A stretch of DNA of 64,000 bases from Anaeromyces robustus. Lineage: Eukaryota > Neocallimastigomycota > Neocallimastigomycetes > Neocallimastigales > Neocallimastigaceae. The notes under the pieces are model-generated. The model did not search any database and was not told where the DNA came from. It was given only the letters and a program-made list of their open reading frames with translations. Of this stretch, positions 1 to 11,786 are shown piece by piece; position 1 is the stretch's first letter, and each line of letters opens with the position of its first letter. Location of the stretch: NCBI GenBank assembly GCA_002104895.1, contig MCFG01000337.1, positions 1-64,000 of the forward strand, in the 5' to 3' direction. Both the position numbers and the translations under genes were made by a program.

Positions 1-603
1 AAAATAATTCTAGATTAATAATAACAAAAATTTAATTAAAAATCCAAAAAAAAAAAAAAAAAAAAAAAATAACAATAATAATAAATATAGAAAAAATTTT
101 TTTGTGTAACATATTTTTTTATAATTAAAGAATATATTTAATATTCTATTATTATTAGATTTATAGATGGAATGTTTTATATTAAATTTTTAATATTCAT
201 TGTAATAATAGCAAATTGTTAATTAAAAGTAATTTTATAAATAATTTTTTTTTAAAGTTATTATTATTAATATTATTATATTATTATAAGTTTTATTATA
301 ATTAAATAATTTATTAATTGAAATATTTATTTATGAATTATTGTTTTCATTTATTATTATTATTACAATTAATTTATTATTTATTTATTTTTATTATTAT
401 AATATTACTCATTTTTAATTATTTATATATAAAAATTATGTCTCCAAGACAATAAAATATATGATGAAAAAATAAATTTATTAAGTACACGTGATATATA
501 TCACATGTTAAATAATAAAAATACATTAGAATATCGAATATAAACCTTTTAGTTCAAGAAAATTTATATTATGAATAATAAATTATAATAATACCAATTA
601 ATA

Positions 604-711
604 ATAAAATAAAATATAAAGGATTATTAAATATAAAGGATTATTAAATATAAAAGATTATTAAATATAAAAGATTATTAAAAATGAAAGATTATTAAAT
701 ATATATATTAT
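604..711. repeat. Degenerate ~16-bp tandem repeat
   Basis: Five to six copies of a unit close to aaaggattattaaatat stand head to tail, with the later copies changed to aaagatt. Non-coding. Confidence 0.7.
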
Positions 712-899
712 TCAATAATATGAATATATTATAATATTAATTTTAAAAAGAAAAAAAATTTTAAATTCAATTTTTACAAATATTTTTAAAAAAAAAAAAA
801 AAAATATTTAATTAAATTCAAAACTATAAAAATAAAATTATTACACAAAATTATAAAATTTTATACATATAATATACCTTTAAGCACAACTTATTTATA

Positions 900-1015
900 T
901 AAATACTAAGAGTCTAATTGTTATTTTTATGTCACCCATTTATTTAACCTTTATTTAAAGTAATAATGGGGCGTAAATTGGAAAGACATTAACCCGATTT
1001 CATTTAGAAAATGTT
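900..1015. other. Less AT-rich block, possible small RNA or regulatory element
   Basis: This block contains phrases such as tgtcaccc, atggggcg and ttaacccg inside otherwise nearly pure A/T sequence. No open frame of note and no tRNA B box are seen. The function is unknown; it could be a small non-coding RNA or a decayed gene piece. Confidence 0.3.
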
Positions 1016-1498
1016 CATAATAATTTATAGATATTTAATAATAAACAAATAAACAATAAAAAAAAACATTAAAATAAAACAATTATTGCTATAAATATTA
1101 AAAAAATTATTATTTCTTAGTAATTTAATATATTTATATTATTAGTTATTAATATATAATTTATTAATATATAATCACTATTATATGTGTCATTTATAAT
1201 AGTATAATAATTTTATATTGGGCCGTTTTATTTTGTTTTGTTTTGTTTTTTTATCTTTTTAGATAAAATAATAAAAACAAATTTAAAAATAATATTGTAT
1301 ATTTATATATATATTAATATTATTTTGAATTCAATTAACGAAAATAATTTAATAATAATAATAATAATATATTATAGTTATATTTTAATCTCTTTAATTA
1401 AACATTTTTTTTAAAATATATAATATATATTATATATTTATAATAAATAAAAAAAATTAATTTAAAATTCTTTTATAAATCTTTAAAAACAATTTAAA

Positions 1499-1985
1499 AT
1501 AATAAATAATATTTAATAACTACTTAAATAATATAATAATAAATAATATTTAATAATTATTTAAATAATAATATTTAATAACTACTTAATAATAATATTT
1601 AATAACTACTTAAATAATAAAAATAATAAATAATATTTAATAACTACTTAAATAATAAAAATAATAAATAATATTTAATAACTACTTAAATAATAAAAAT
1701 AATAAATAATATTTAATAACTATTTTAATAATAAAATAATAAATAATATTTAATGACTATTTTAATAATAAAATAATAAATAATATTTAATAACTATTTA
1801 ATTAATAATATTTAATAACTATTTAAATAATAAAAATAATAAATAATATTTAATGACTATTTTAATAATATAATAATAAATAATATTTAATAACTATTTA
1901 ATTAATAATATTTAATAACTACTTAAATAATAAAATAATAAATAATATTTAGTAACGATTTTAATAATAAGAATAATAAATAATA
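1499..1985. repeat. AT minisatellite, unit ~38-40 bp
   Basis: At least ten imperfect copies of a unit built from aataatatttaataactac and ttaaataataaaaataata are arranged in tandem. Copies differ by small deletions and by single changes such as aactac to aactat or gactat. No coding potential. Confidence 0.85.
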
Positions 1986-2207
1986 ATATCAAATTAATTT
2001 TATTGTTTTTTTATTAAATTGTATTATAATTATTTTATTTTTTAAAAAAATACTGAGCCAATCATTTTGAACGATTTTTTTAATTTTTTATAATTTTTTT
2101 TGTTTAAAAAAATATTGATATTTATAATTAAATATATATACTTATTATAATTTTAAAATTTTACCAATAAGAATATATTAAAGAAGAAAGAGTAATAATA
2201 TTCCAAA

Positions 2208-3437
2208 ATGACTCGAGTAACAAAAATGGGAAGAAAAAAATATGTTGAAGCCACTGGTTGGGAGAAAATGAAACAAACAAAAGATGAAAGAAAAGCAGAA
2301 GCTTTAAAAAGAATTGAAAAAAGTAATAATAATTAAAAATATTAATTATTAATTTAAATTTATAATGTAGAAATCCCATTATTTTATAATGAAATTTTAT
2401 AATTAAATTTTTAATATATAATATTAAATTATAATAGAAAAAAAAGGTGAAAAACAACAAAAGAAATTTAAAGGAAAAGATAGACATTTAGTAAGTATTA
2501 TTATAATTATATTAATTTAATAAAAATAAAAATAAAAATATAGTTTTTCTTTATTATTAATATATTTAATTATAAAATTAAATTTATTAATTAATTATTA
2601 TAAAGATATGCTTTTTCTGTAGAAAGAGAGGTCATTCTGTAGCTAATTGTAAAGATAGATTAAAAGTTGAAGGTGATGATAAAACTAAAGGTAATAATGG
2701 TACTGGTATATGTTTCCGTTGCGGTTCAACAGAACATACTTTAAAAAATTGTAAAGTTCCAGTTAAGAAAGGAGGTAATTTAATTAATTATTAAAAAGAT
2801 AGCTAAATTATATTTATTAATATTATATATAGATTATTTACATATATTTAATATTCTTTATTAATATATTATTATTATTTTTTTTTTTTTTTTTTTTTTT
2901 TTACATTTATTTAAATTTTAAAAATTTTATAATTAATAATGATGATAATTAAACAAAAAAAATACTAATTATCTTTGAACAAAATTTTTACTGTTTATTT
3001 TTTTTTTTTTTTCATTTAATTGATTAAATAATTTATAATATATAATAAATAATGCAAAATAAAAAATATCAAAAAAAAATAAAAAATGGAAAAAAAAAAA
3101 TCAATTAATAGAGGAAAATTTATTACCATATGCAGTATGTTACGTTTGTAACCAAAAGGGTCATTTAGCTTCACAATGTTCTCAAAATGAAAAAGGTTTA
3201 TATCCAAATGGTGGTTGCTGTAAATATTGTGGTTCTGTTAGACATTTAGCAAAAGATTGTGATCCTACAAATAAAAAAGAAGATGAACTTATTGAAATTG
3301 GAACTATAGATAAAAACCAGGGAGCAGATGATGATGACGTTTTTACAGCATTAAAAAGAATGCAAAATGAAAAAGATATGAAAAAGAATACTGTTAATAA
3401 ACCTGTTGTTACTAAGAAAAAAGTTGTTTCATTCTAA
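2208..3437 (+). CDS. ZCCHC9-like zinc-knuckle protein
   Basis: Four exons (2208-2322, 2438-2490, 2606-2774, 3112-3437) give 220 residues. A basic Lys-rich N-terminus (residues 1-55) is followed by four CCHC knuckles: CFFCRKRGHSVANC, CFRCGSTEHTLKNC, CYVCNQKGHLASQC and CKYCGSVRHLAKDC. The knuckle order, the spacing and the phrase 'YPNGGCCKYCGS' match the ZCCHC9 family, nucleolar RNA-binding proteins linked to rRNA and exosome-associated work in other eukaryotes. The acidic tail ends in a basic KKKVVSF. The start ATG lies 7 bases after a stop in frame-neutral AT sequence and begins MTRVTKMGRKKY, as in relatives. All introns are GT-AG and about 115-337 bases. The role is inferred from family membership. 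Confidence 0.9.
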
Positions 3438-3477
3438 GTTTTTTTTTTTTTCAAAAATATATTTGATATAGAATAAT

Positions 3478-3735
3478 ATACAAAATAATTATTACAAACA
3501 AAATATGAATAATAGATAATGAAAACTATTTAATTTAATTAGAATATTTTAATATATAAAATAATTATTACAAAAAAAAAATATGAATAATAGATAATGA
3601 AAACTATTTAATTTAATTAGAATATTTTAATGTATAATAATAAATTATTACAGAAAAAAAATATGAATAATAGATAATGAAAACTATTTAATTTAATTAG
3701 AATATTTTAATATATAATAATAAATTATTATAACC
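3478..3735. repeat. Three tandem copies of a ~79-bp unit at a gene 3' end
   Basis: The marker atgaataatagataatg recurs at 3505, 3583 and 3663, so the copies are spaced 78 and 80 bases. They differ only in the length of an A-run and in a few bases. The array begins about 40 bases after the stop codon of the zinc-knuckle gene, so it sits in its likely 3' UTR. Confidence 0.9.
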
Positions 3736-3766
3736 ACCATTTAATTTATTTATTTAAATTTGAAAG

Positions 3767-3827
3767 TTATTTTTCTAAAAAAAAGTTCTTATAAAATACT
3801 TTAAGAACTTTTTTATTAGAAAAATAA
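3767..3827. repeat. Long near-perfect inverted repeat (hairpin)
   Basis: The arms 3767-3791 and 3802-3827 pair over about 25 bases with one small bulge, around a 10-base loop. It lies between the zinc-knuckle gene and the next gene on the same strand and could form a stable RNA hairpin near the 3' end of the former. Confidence 0.8.
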
Positions 3828-4092
3828 ATTTTAATTTTATATAAAGAATTAAATTCATAATACCCATAAAGATTTTTATATTTATATATAATATTGAATA
3901 TATTATATATTTTTTTTAAAAAATAAAAAATTATTTATTAATAAATTACATAAAAATTTTAATATAAAATAGAGTTTTAATATAAATAAAAATTTTTGTA
4001 TTTTTTTTTTTTTTTTTTATTTTCTTTTTTTTTTTTTTGGTTCATAAATTTTGTTTTTAAAACATTTCACCAAAATCATTTTAATTTTAAAA

Positions 4093-5556
4093 ATGATGTC
4101 ATATCCTATTCGTGGCGGTTCTAGAGGTGGACAGGTTGATTAATTTTAATTAACTATCATTATAATTTTATAATAATACTAATTGTAATTTATATAGAAA
4201 TTAATATTATAATTCCTAACATTTTAAAATTAAATTAAAAATATATTTTATTAATGTAATAAAATAATAAAAGGATTCTTTTTCTTGGGAAAATGGTATT
4301 TATATTTAATCAATAAAAAATATTATTTTTTTTTTTAAAAAAAAAAAAGTTTTTTTTACTTCTTTATTTTTTATATATTAAAATATTTTATTTCTTTATA
4401 CATAAAAATTTAAATTTCAATCTTTGAATATATAATAATATAAAATATAGTCAAGGAAGATAAATATAGAGAAAATTATTTAGGTCATTCAATTAATGCT
4501 CCGGTTGGCAGATGGCAAAAAAACAAAGGTATATATTTTGAATATATTTTCTTTCTATAAAATAATAAACATATTACTTATAAAATATATATATATATAT
4601 TTTTAATATATATAAATTTATTGAAGATTTACTTTGGTATGATAAATCAGCACCAGTTGATTCAGAATCAAATATAAATGATGAATTGGAGGAAATTAAA
4701 CAAAAGGAAGCAGAAGGTAAATTATGTATTTTTATTATAGATATTAAAATATGTAAATTTTATAAAAGTAAAAGTACTATATATATTTTATGTATATTAA
4801 CAATTTTATTTTTTTATTTTTTTTTTTTATAACTTTTTTATTAATAACATAGCTATGGCAGAATTTTTGTAATTCTTCACAATTTAAAAAAATAAATTAA
4901 TAAAAAGTTATATTGAATATATAATATATTAACTAAAAAATTTTTTTGCTTAATTATTATTATAGAGGTGTTAGTGTTCCTAAAAAGAGACATTCTGAAC
5001 AAATTTCAAAAAAAGAACTTCAATCAATTATTAAAAAAGAAGAAGCAGAGAATGAAGAAAATGTAGATAATATTAAAGGTGTAGGATTTGGAAGGTAATA
5101 AATAAATAAATAAATAAGTAAATAAAATAATATATATGAAAGATTTTAAATTTAATTTTTATATACTAATTAAAAATTTAAAATAAATAATCATATATAT
5201 CATACATAATATATATAATATATATATTATATTAAATTAGTTTTGGACTTAATAATTCTACCAATGAGAATATATCTTTTGAAGATGCTTTAAAACAAAA
5301 AAGAGAAAGAGATTCTGATGATAGTGATTATGATGAAGACAAAAGGAAAAAATCAAAAAGAAGTAATAATGAAGAAAATGAGAAAAGTAAAGATAAAAAA
5401 TCTAAAAAGTCACGTCACCATCATCACCATCACCATCATAGTGGAAAACATGATAGTGGAAAACATGATAAAAGAAGAAAAGGATCTAGGTCTCATTCAA
5501 GACATAGAAGAAGAAGAAATGAATCGAAATCACCTAAAAGAAGTTCTAGGCATTAA
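4093..5556 (+). CDS. MMTAG2-like (Mmtag domain) protein
   Basis: Seven exons (4093-4134, 4274-4295, 4451-4528, 4627-4716, 4853-4868, 4966-5094, 5241-5556) encode 230 residues. The N-terminus has a Gly/Arg motif (RGGSRGGQ) followed by [20 protein letters not shown] and then [18 protein letters not shown]. This is the hallmark of the Mmtag domain of multiple-myeloma-tumour-associated protein 2, a nuclear protein that is a kinase substrate in animals. A middle part ([15 protein letters not shown]) is also typical. The C-terminus is basic and Ser/Arg/His-rich, with a run of eight His at about residues 182-189. A micro-exon of 16 bases (4853-4868) is needed to keep frame. There are two adjacent ATGs at 4093 and 4096; I used the first. 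The molecular function is not firmly known. Confidence 0.88.
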
Positions 5557-6187
5557 AATTAAAATATATATTAATTTAATCAAAATCCATTATACCCATT
5601 TTCAATCAATAATAATATTTTAACACTTCATTATTTAATGAATTTTTCTTTTTTGAAACTATTTTATATAAAGTTATATATTAATATAAATATATATTAT
5701 ATATTAATAATATGTCAGAAATATAATTACATTTTTGATTTATTATTAATATTAAATCTTTTTTAAATAAACAAAATTTATAGTAAATTATTGGAAATAT
5801 CTTTATTTATTAACATTCTTTTTTCATTTTTTTTATATTATTTTTAATTTTATTTTATTTTATTTTATTTTATTTTATTTAATTATATAATATTTTATTT
5901 TTTACATTTTTTTTTATTATTTTTATTTTTTTATTTTTTTTTTTTTATTTTTCAATTTTATTATTTTATTTTTATTAGTAAAATTTTAATTATTTTTAAT
6001 TTAAATAGTTATTTACTTTAAATATATTAAATATTATAAATAATAAATTATAATAATTATTTAAATATACATAATTTTACTCTATTATTATTTTATATTT
6101 ATATATTAATTTCATATTCATATTCATTTTTATTTATTTAATTTTTTTTTTTTTTTTGTTTTTTTTTTTTTTTTGTTTTATATCATT
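5557..6187. other. Intergenic between convergent genes
   Basis: The stretch is T-rich and A/T-only, with a tttta pentamer run near 5850-5880 and long T runs near 5930 and 6140-6175. It separates the 3' ends of two convergent genes; no gene is seen. Confidence 0.6.
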
Positions 6188-7961
6188 TTAATGTAATATT
6201 AATTCTTTATCACAATAGATTGGTACACCTGTTATACCTGTATAACTATTTGGTGTTCCTTCAATTGCACCTGGTATACCAGATTTTAAATGACACATAA
6301 AATTTGAATATTGCCAACTTTTACATTGTGGCATATCTTTGATACAAAGATGTTGACAATTTATAACATTTTCCTCTAAAACATCTTCTTCATTAATAAC
6401 TCTTGTATAAGAAATACGTTTATAATCACTACCAAGACGATAAGTCGCTTTTTCTGGAGGTGTAACTTTTAGTTCTAAGTCTAGTGCATTAAAAACATCA
6501 CTGTATGAAATTAAACCATGAAAATTACCATCTTCATTATCATCTAATAATTGAAAACTATCACGATTATTGTATCTTTGTATATCATATAATAGATGTT
6601 GTTGTTTAGCAAATAAATGATGGAAAGTTAATGGTAAATCACATGGTTCGAGCCAACTATATTCTAGATTTGGAGCTTGATCAGAGTGACCTCTCCAATT
6701 AAGATTCTTAAAATTTAATCGATTAAGTCTAATACCAACGGTATTTAAACATAGAGCTAATCTTACATCACCAGCATAACAATCATCAAAACTTTTTACA
6801 CAATAATCATAATTTTCTAGGAAAGCTAACATTGCTCCACGAGAAAGTATAATACCAGCACCTCCGTGAGCAAACCTTGCCATATTCCATGATGCTTTAA
6901 TAAATAACAACAGCAATTATAATAATAATAATAATGATAATAATAATGATAATAATAATGATAATAATAATAATAATAATAATAATAGTAATATATAATA
7001 TATAATATATAATATATAATATATAATATATAATATAATTCATTAATAATATTCTTTAATTATATATATATATAAAATTAATTGTTAATTATTTATACAT
7101 ACGGAAACAACCAGTTGGTATTGGCCAACTAGAACCTAAATATAATTTATCATCTGGATTATAGAATGAAAGTCTTTTTTTCAAATTTGAAAGAAAAACA
7201 TACGTATCATCATCAACCATCATATACCATTTTGCGTTAGGATATGTATCATAAAGTAATTTAAAAGCTGGAATATTTTTATAAACATCAAGTTGCCAAC
7301 CAAGTTTATTAAAATCTTGTTTTCTTCCTTTAGTTAAATCGTCTTTATCTTCTGTATTGTCTTCTTTTTTATTCTCTTCTTTTTTCTCATCCTTAAATTG
7401 ACTCCAATATGTTTCTTTTATTTCACCGTAAGTTGGTGTACAAACATCATGCATTGAATAATTTCCAACTCTATATCCTGGCTTTTCTCCAACAATAATT
7501 TTATTTCTAACATATCTTGGATAGCTTTTTAAAAGGCCCGGCACTCTATCATAGAATACATCAGCACCTGACTTTATACATAAAGCTAAATCATCATATT
7601 CATGTGATGGAGATTCTTCTACATGGAAATTTTTTAATTCCTCTGGTATATTTACACCTTCTTTAGTAAATAATCCATTTATTCCATTTCTTGATTTATT
7701 TATATAATCACTGATTAACTATTTTTATTTTTTTTTATTATAAATTTAAAATATAATTTCAATTATTATTTAATTATTAAAATATTTTCTAATAAATACA
7801 AAAATTAAATTTTAAATTATAATATATATATAATACATACATTATTATATAATATTAATAAATGAATAATAAATACTTACAAAATAACAAGTAACTGTGA
7901 AAATTAATAAGACTAATGCTATAATAGATCTTTTTAATGTAAATCTCAAAGAAAATCTCAT
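6188..7961 (-). CDS. Fringe-like GT31 glycosyltransferase with Cys-rich tail
   Basis: Three exons on the minus strand (7961-7881, 7718-7103, 6894-6188) give 467 residues. Residues 1-11 are basic and 12-27 form a hydrophobic anchor (SIIALVLLIFTVTCYF), typical of a type II Golgi or ER membrane enzyme. The catalytic domain has the sugar-nucleotide/metal motif MVDDDTYVF (Asp196-198), then LYLGSSWPIPTG and ARFAHGGAGIILSRGAM, all as in Fringe/beta-1,3-glycosyltransferases (GT31, PF02434). A Glu/Lys-rich insert lies near residues 150-165. The C-terminal ~60 residues contain several Cys in a PAN/apple-like pattern (CQHLCIKDMPQCKSWQYSN). The likely job is transfer of a hexose onto glycoproteins in the secretory pathway; the donor and acceptor cannot be told from sequence. 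Intron 2 is mostly AT and TAA microsatellite. Confidence 0.87.
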
Positions 7962-8765
7962 TTTTAAATTTTTATTATTATAAATTTATTTTCTAATTAT
8001 AATATATATATATTGCTTGTTATTTTATATATTTGCTTTATTGACACTATAATATTATATACAGAAGTTTTGATATAAAAATATTAATTTATATATTCTT
8101 ATTATTGATTATTATTTCAATATAAATGAATATATAAATCAATTATTAATATTAATTTAAAATGAATTTGCAAATTCTATTATAAGTAAATTTATTACTT
8201 ATAATATAGTATTAGTAAATAATTAAATAAAATATATTTTTAAATAAAAACAACGTTGTTTATTATTAATGTAATAATATTAACATTTTTCTTTATTTTT
8301 TTTTTTTTCTTGTTTTTTTTTTTTTTTTTTTTTGTTTTTATTTTTATTTTTATTTTATTTTATTTTATTTTTTTTAAAAAAAAAAAAAACATAAAATACG
8401 ATAAATTTTAGTCTCAGTATATTTAAACATATATGCTTTTGTTTTTTTTTTTTATATGGTTGATTTATGATATATAATGTTTTTATTATATATTTATTTA
8501 ACATTGTTTAATCATTTTATTTTTTTAATATATATATATAAAGTTAAATATATTATATATAATGATTATTTATGTAACAAGTAAGAAAATTTTAATTTAA
8601 ATTTATCCAATAATTTAATAACAGAATAAATGAATTACTAGGAATATTTGATAATCAGGTTATTTGTTACGTTTGAAATAAAACATAAAACAAAAAAAAA
8701 AAAAAAAAAAAAAAGCAAATATTATAAAAATTAATTTAACACTTTTCTTATCTTAACATAAAAAA

Positions 8766-9095
8766 TGTATAATTCGATTCCGTGGGTTGACGATTTTCCC
8801 ATTAATTTTTATGCTAGGACATATTCATCTGTCAGATAGATAATACATATATTAACAACATAAAAAGTCTCTCATTTATAAAGCACTATATTTAAATTCA
8901 TAATTTTATGGATTGTGAAAAATTTCTATGATTTCAGTGGCTGTGACATTAATGGCGTCGATAATTTGAAGTCTAGTTCTTATTGCTCTTAAAGAGTATA
9001 TAGCAAAACTAAACTATACTTCAAGCATTGAAGCTGATATGAACAAAGATCTGTACAACCCACGTGATGAGTCATATGTGTTAGTCTGAAATAAA
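8766..9095 (+). ncRNA. Candidate structured non-coding RNA (unknown class)
   Basis: GC content is about 30% by hand count, well above the flanks, with no long open frame on either strand. A 9-bp perfect long-range pairing joins 8782-8790 (cgtgggttg) with 9056-9064 (caacccacg). Local hairpins include 9019-9033 (cttcaa-gca-ttgaag). Directly after the long-range stem stand a C-box-like gtgatga (9064-9070) and a D-box-like ctga (9086-9089), which on the plus strand suggests a box C/D snoRNA or U3-like RNA. The C-D spacing is very short, the canonical U3 5' boxes were not found, and the strand is uncertain. No tRNA or snRNA signature fits. Confidence 0.4.
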
Positions 9096-9410
9096 AAATT
9101 TAAAATAAAAATTTCTTTCAATCTTACATATATAATATAATTTAACATTTATAAATATTAATATATTAATTTTTACAAACTTTAAAAATTATGATAATAT
9201 TTGTGTTATTCTTTTTAAACATATAAAATAATATTATAAATTGTACTATATTAATTTATTTTGGTTATAAAAATATATCATATAAACTATTATTTAAAAT
9301 TTTTATCATATTTTTACACTAAAAAGAAATACTTTAATTTCATAAAATAAGAAAATTATATCATTGGTTATTTATTATTTTTTAAATGTCTTATTGTAAA
9401 ATATATAATT

Positions 9411-9462
9411 TTATTTACTTATTTATACATATATATATAAATATGTATAAATAAGTAAATAA
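9411..9462. repeat. Perfect 22-bp inverted repeat
   Basis: The arm 9411-9432 is exactly complementary to 9441-9462, around the 8-base loop atatataa. The arms hold several non-TA steps (tttactt, aagtaaa), so this is not just an alternating AT run. Confidence 0.85.
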
Positions 9463-11568
9463 TAATTATTATATTAATATATTATAACATAGCAGAAGCA
9501 AAAAATCAAAAAATCATACTATAATATTTGTAAAAATTTATAATATAATTATTATTATTTTATTATAGTATAAAAATTTTTATTAAAGAAACGTAAAAAA
9601 ATGTTTTTTTTTTTTTTTTTTTTTTTTTGCTTTATTAAAATATATGATTAATCTACATTAGAAGGTGTTTACTATAATTTTATTTAAATTAATTTTTAAT
9701 TAAATAATTGTAATACAAATAATATAATTTTTGCCAAGTAAAATATATATATATCACTGATATTTATATTTTTTCATTTTTGAAAATATATTATTAATAT
9801 TTATATATAAATTCCAATATTTTTACAAATATAATTTGATTAAAATATAAATTGATTATTCAAATTTTATTTTATATAATCAATCTTTATATTATTATTG
9901 TTGTTGTTGTTGTTATTTATTTAATTATTTATTTAATTATTTATTTATTATTATTATTCACTCAAGTTAATACAACATTTATATTAAAAATGTTGCATGA
10001 AATAAATATATTTGTGATTAGTAAACAAACATCATTTTTATAATAAATTGTTTTTTAAAAATTTATAAATAGTAATATTTTTATATATTTATGATTATAT
10101 ATTCGCATTCATCAATATTGTAATTATAAATAAATATATATGTAAAATAATATTATAAAGTTATAATATATATATATGTTATTTTTAATAATATAAATAA
10201 GTTTTATATTTATATGAATTCATATAAATTTGTAAATATATATATTTATACAACTCTATTAAAAATTTGCTGTAAATTAATTGTAATATATATTAATTAA
10301 ATATATCATAAAATATATAATATTAAGTTTTTATATTTTATTAAATTAAACAACCCAAATATTACAATTACAACACTGAAACTACAGTTATAATTACAAA
10401 AATAAATTATAAAAACTACAACAAAGAAAATATCTAAAACTATGAAAATATTTAAAAAATTACAACATATATTAAGAAAATATTTAAAAAGTCAGCTACA
10501 AAAACTACTAAAAAATCAATTTTCATCATTGTTAATACCAGATATATGTAACAGTATAACTAAAAACTTTAACCCTAATGCATCCTCATGCTCTGAAAAA
10601 GGATGATTCATAAAATTAATATAATGTAATATATAAAACATGACACTTTTAATTACTATCATTATAATTTTTTATTTCTACTTTATTATTACATTCAAAA
10701 TCTCATTTTTTTTTAAGTATTGGAATATGCTTAATATTTTTTTAAATTAATTCATATGTTTATATGTATTTAATTTTTTATAATTAGTTTTATTATTATT
10801 ATTATTTTTTTATTTTTTTAATATTTATTAATTAATAAAATATTTTTATAATATTCGATTATTGATTTTAAATATATTGATATATATTAGTATTTGTCAA
10901 TTTCATATTTTTTTATGTTAATAATTTGTTTATTTATACATTTAATTTTAGAATTTGAATAATAAAATATTTGATAAATTTTTATAATCAAACTTTAAAA
11001 TATAAATATTTTAATTTAGATTTTTATAATTATAATCAAGTATTAATTTTTAATTTAATAATTATAATAATTGATCAATTATTAATTTATTTAATGGAAA
11101 ATTACCAAATAAAAGTTTGGTTTAGCAAATATAAAATATTATCATAACATAATATGACTAATATATATGATAAATATTTATGAATATTTATAATAACAAT
11201 AATAAAGTATTTATTATAAATAATAAATATAAAAAACACATGTACTTTAATAATATATTTAAAATTAATTAATTATAAAGATTGAATAAATAAAAAAGTA
11301 AAAAAAAAAAAAAAAAAAAGAAAAAGAAAAATTATTTAATTAAGGTTAAATAACATTTTAATTATAAATAAATACTTTTTATTTTTTTTTTTAATTTTAG
11401 TATTTTGATGAATAAAATTATAAATATAACATAAAATTAAAATTTATTATAATATGATTATCTACAAATAATAATTATTCTCTAAATAAAGATAGTATTA
11501 TTTAATATAATATTTCTTTTTTAATGGCTATAAAATAAATAATATAAATAATAAAATAAACTACCCAA

Positions 11569-11591
11569 TATTCTTTTTCACAAAAAGAATA
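11569..11591. repeat. Small perfect hairpin
   Basis: Arms of 10 bases (tattcttttt / aaaaagaata) enclose a 3-base loop (cac), about 200 bases upstream of the secreted hydrolase gene. It could be a regulatory or replication-slippage feature. Confidence 0.6.
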
Positions 11592-11786
11592 ATAAAAAAT
11601 AATTTAATATATAAACAATCATAATTCATTAAATTTATTTTTAAAAAATTTTTTTTTATTTTCATTTTTTAAAAAAAAATAATTAAAAAAATATACAACA
11701 AAAAAGAGAAATATCCTAATAAATTATTATTATATACCCAATATATCTTTTTTGAAGTAAATATACCATTAAAAAAAAATTAAAAA

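Larger units (their letters stand above)
1..2207. other. Gene-free AT-rich region
   Basis: No credible exon is visible on either strand. The stretch holds homopolymer A/T runs, a degenerate 16-base tandem repeat (604-711), a less AT-rich block near 900-1015 and an AT minisatellite (1499-1985). The last part before 2208 is the presumed promoter and 5' leader of the zinc-knuckle gene. Confidence 0.7.
3438..4092. other. Intergenic with tandem copies and a strong hairpin
   Basis: The 655 bases between two genes on the same strand hold three copies of a ~79-base unit and, directly after, a long inverted repeat (3767-3827). Poly-T tracts near 4000-4040 precede the next gene. Confidence 0.7.
7962..11786. 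other. Gene-free region between divergent genes
   Basis: This is 3.8 kb without a credible protein gene. It contains poly-T runs, a structured less AT-rich island (8766-9095), a perfect 22-bp hairpin (9411-9462), an ACA/AAC-rich stretch (10340-10620) that might be a decayed exon, and a small hairpin at 11569-11591. The flanking genes point away from each other, so both promoters should lie here. Confidence 0.6.

Noticed and set aside
2606-3437. CCHC zinc knuckles as a sign of a retroelement capsid gene
   Set aside because: Four knuckles with ZCCHC9-specific spacing and text, ordinary introns, and no protease, polymerase or terminal repeats nearby; it is a host gene.
8771-8790. tRNA B-box-like ttcgattcc
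   Set aside because: No T-stem pairing, acceptor stem or A box could be built around it on either strand.
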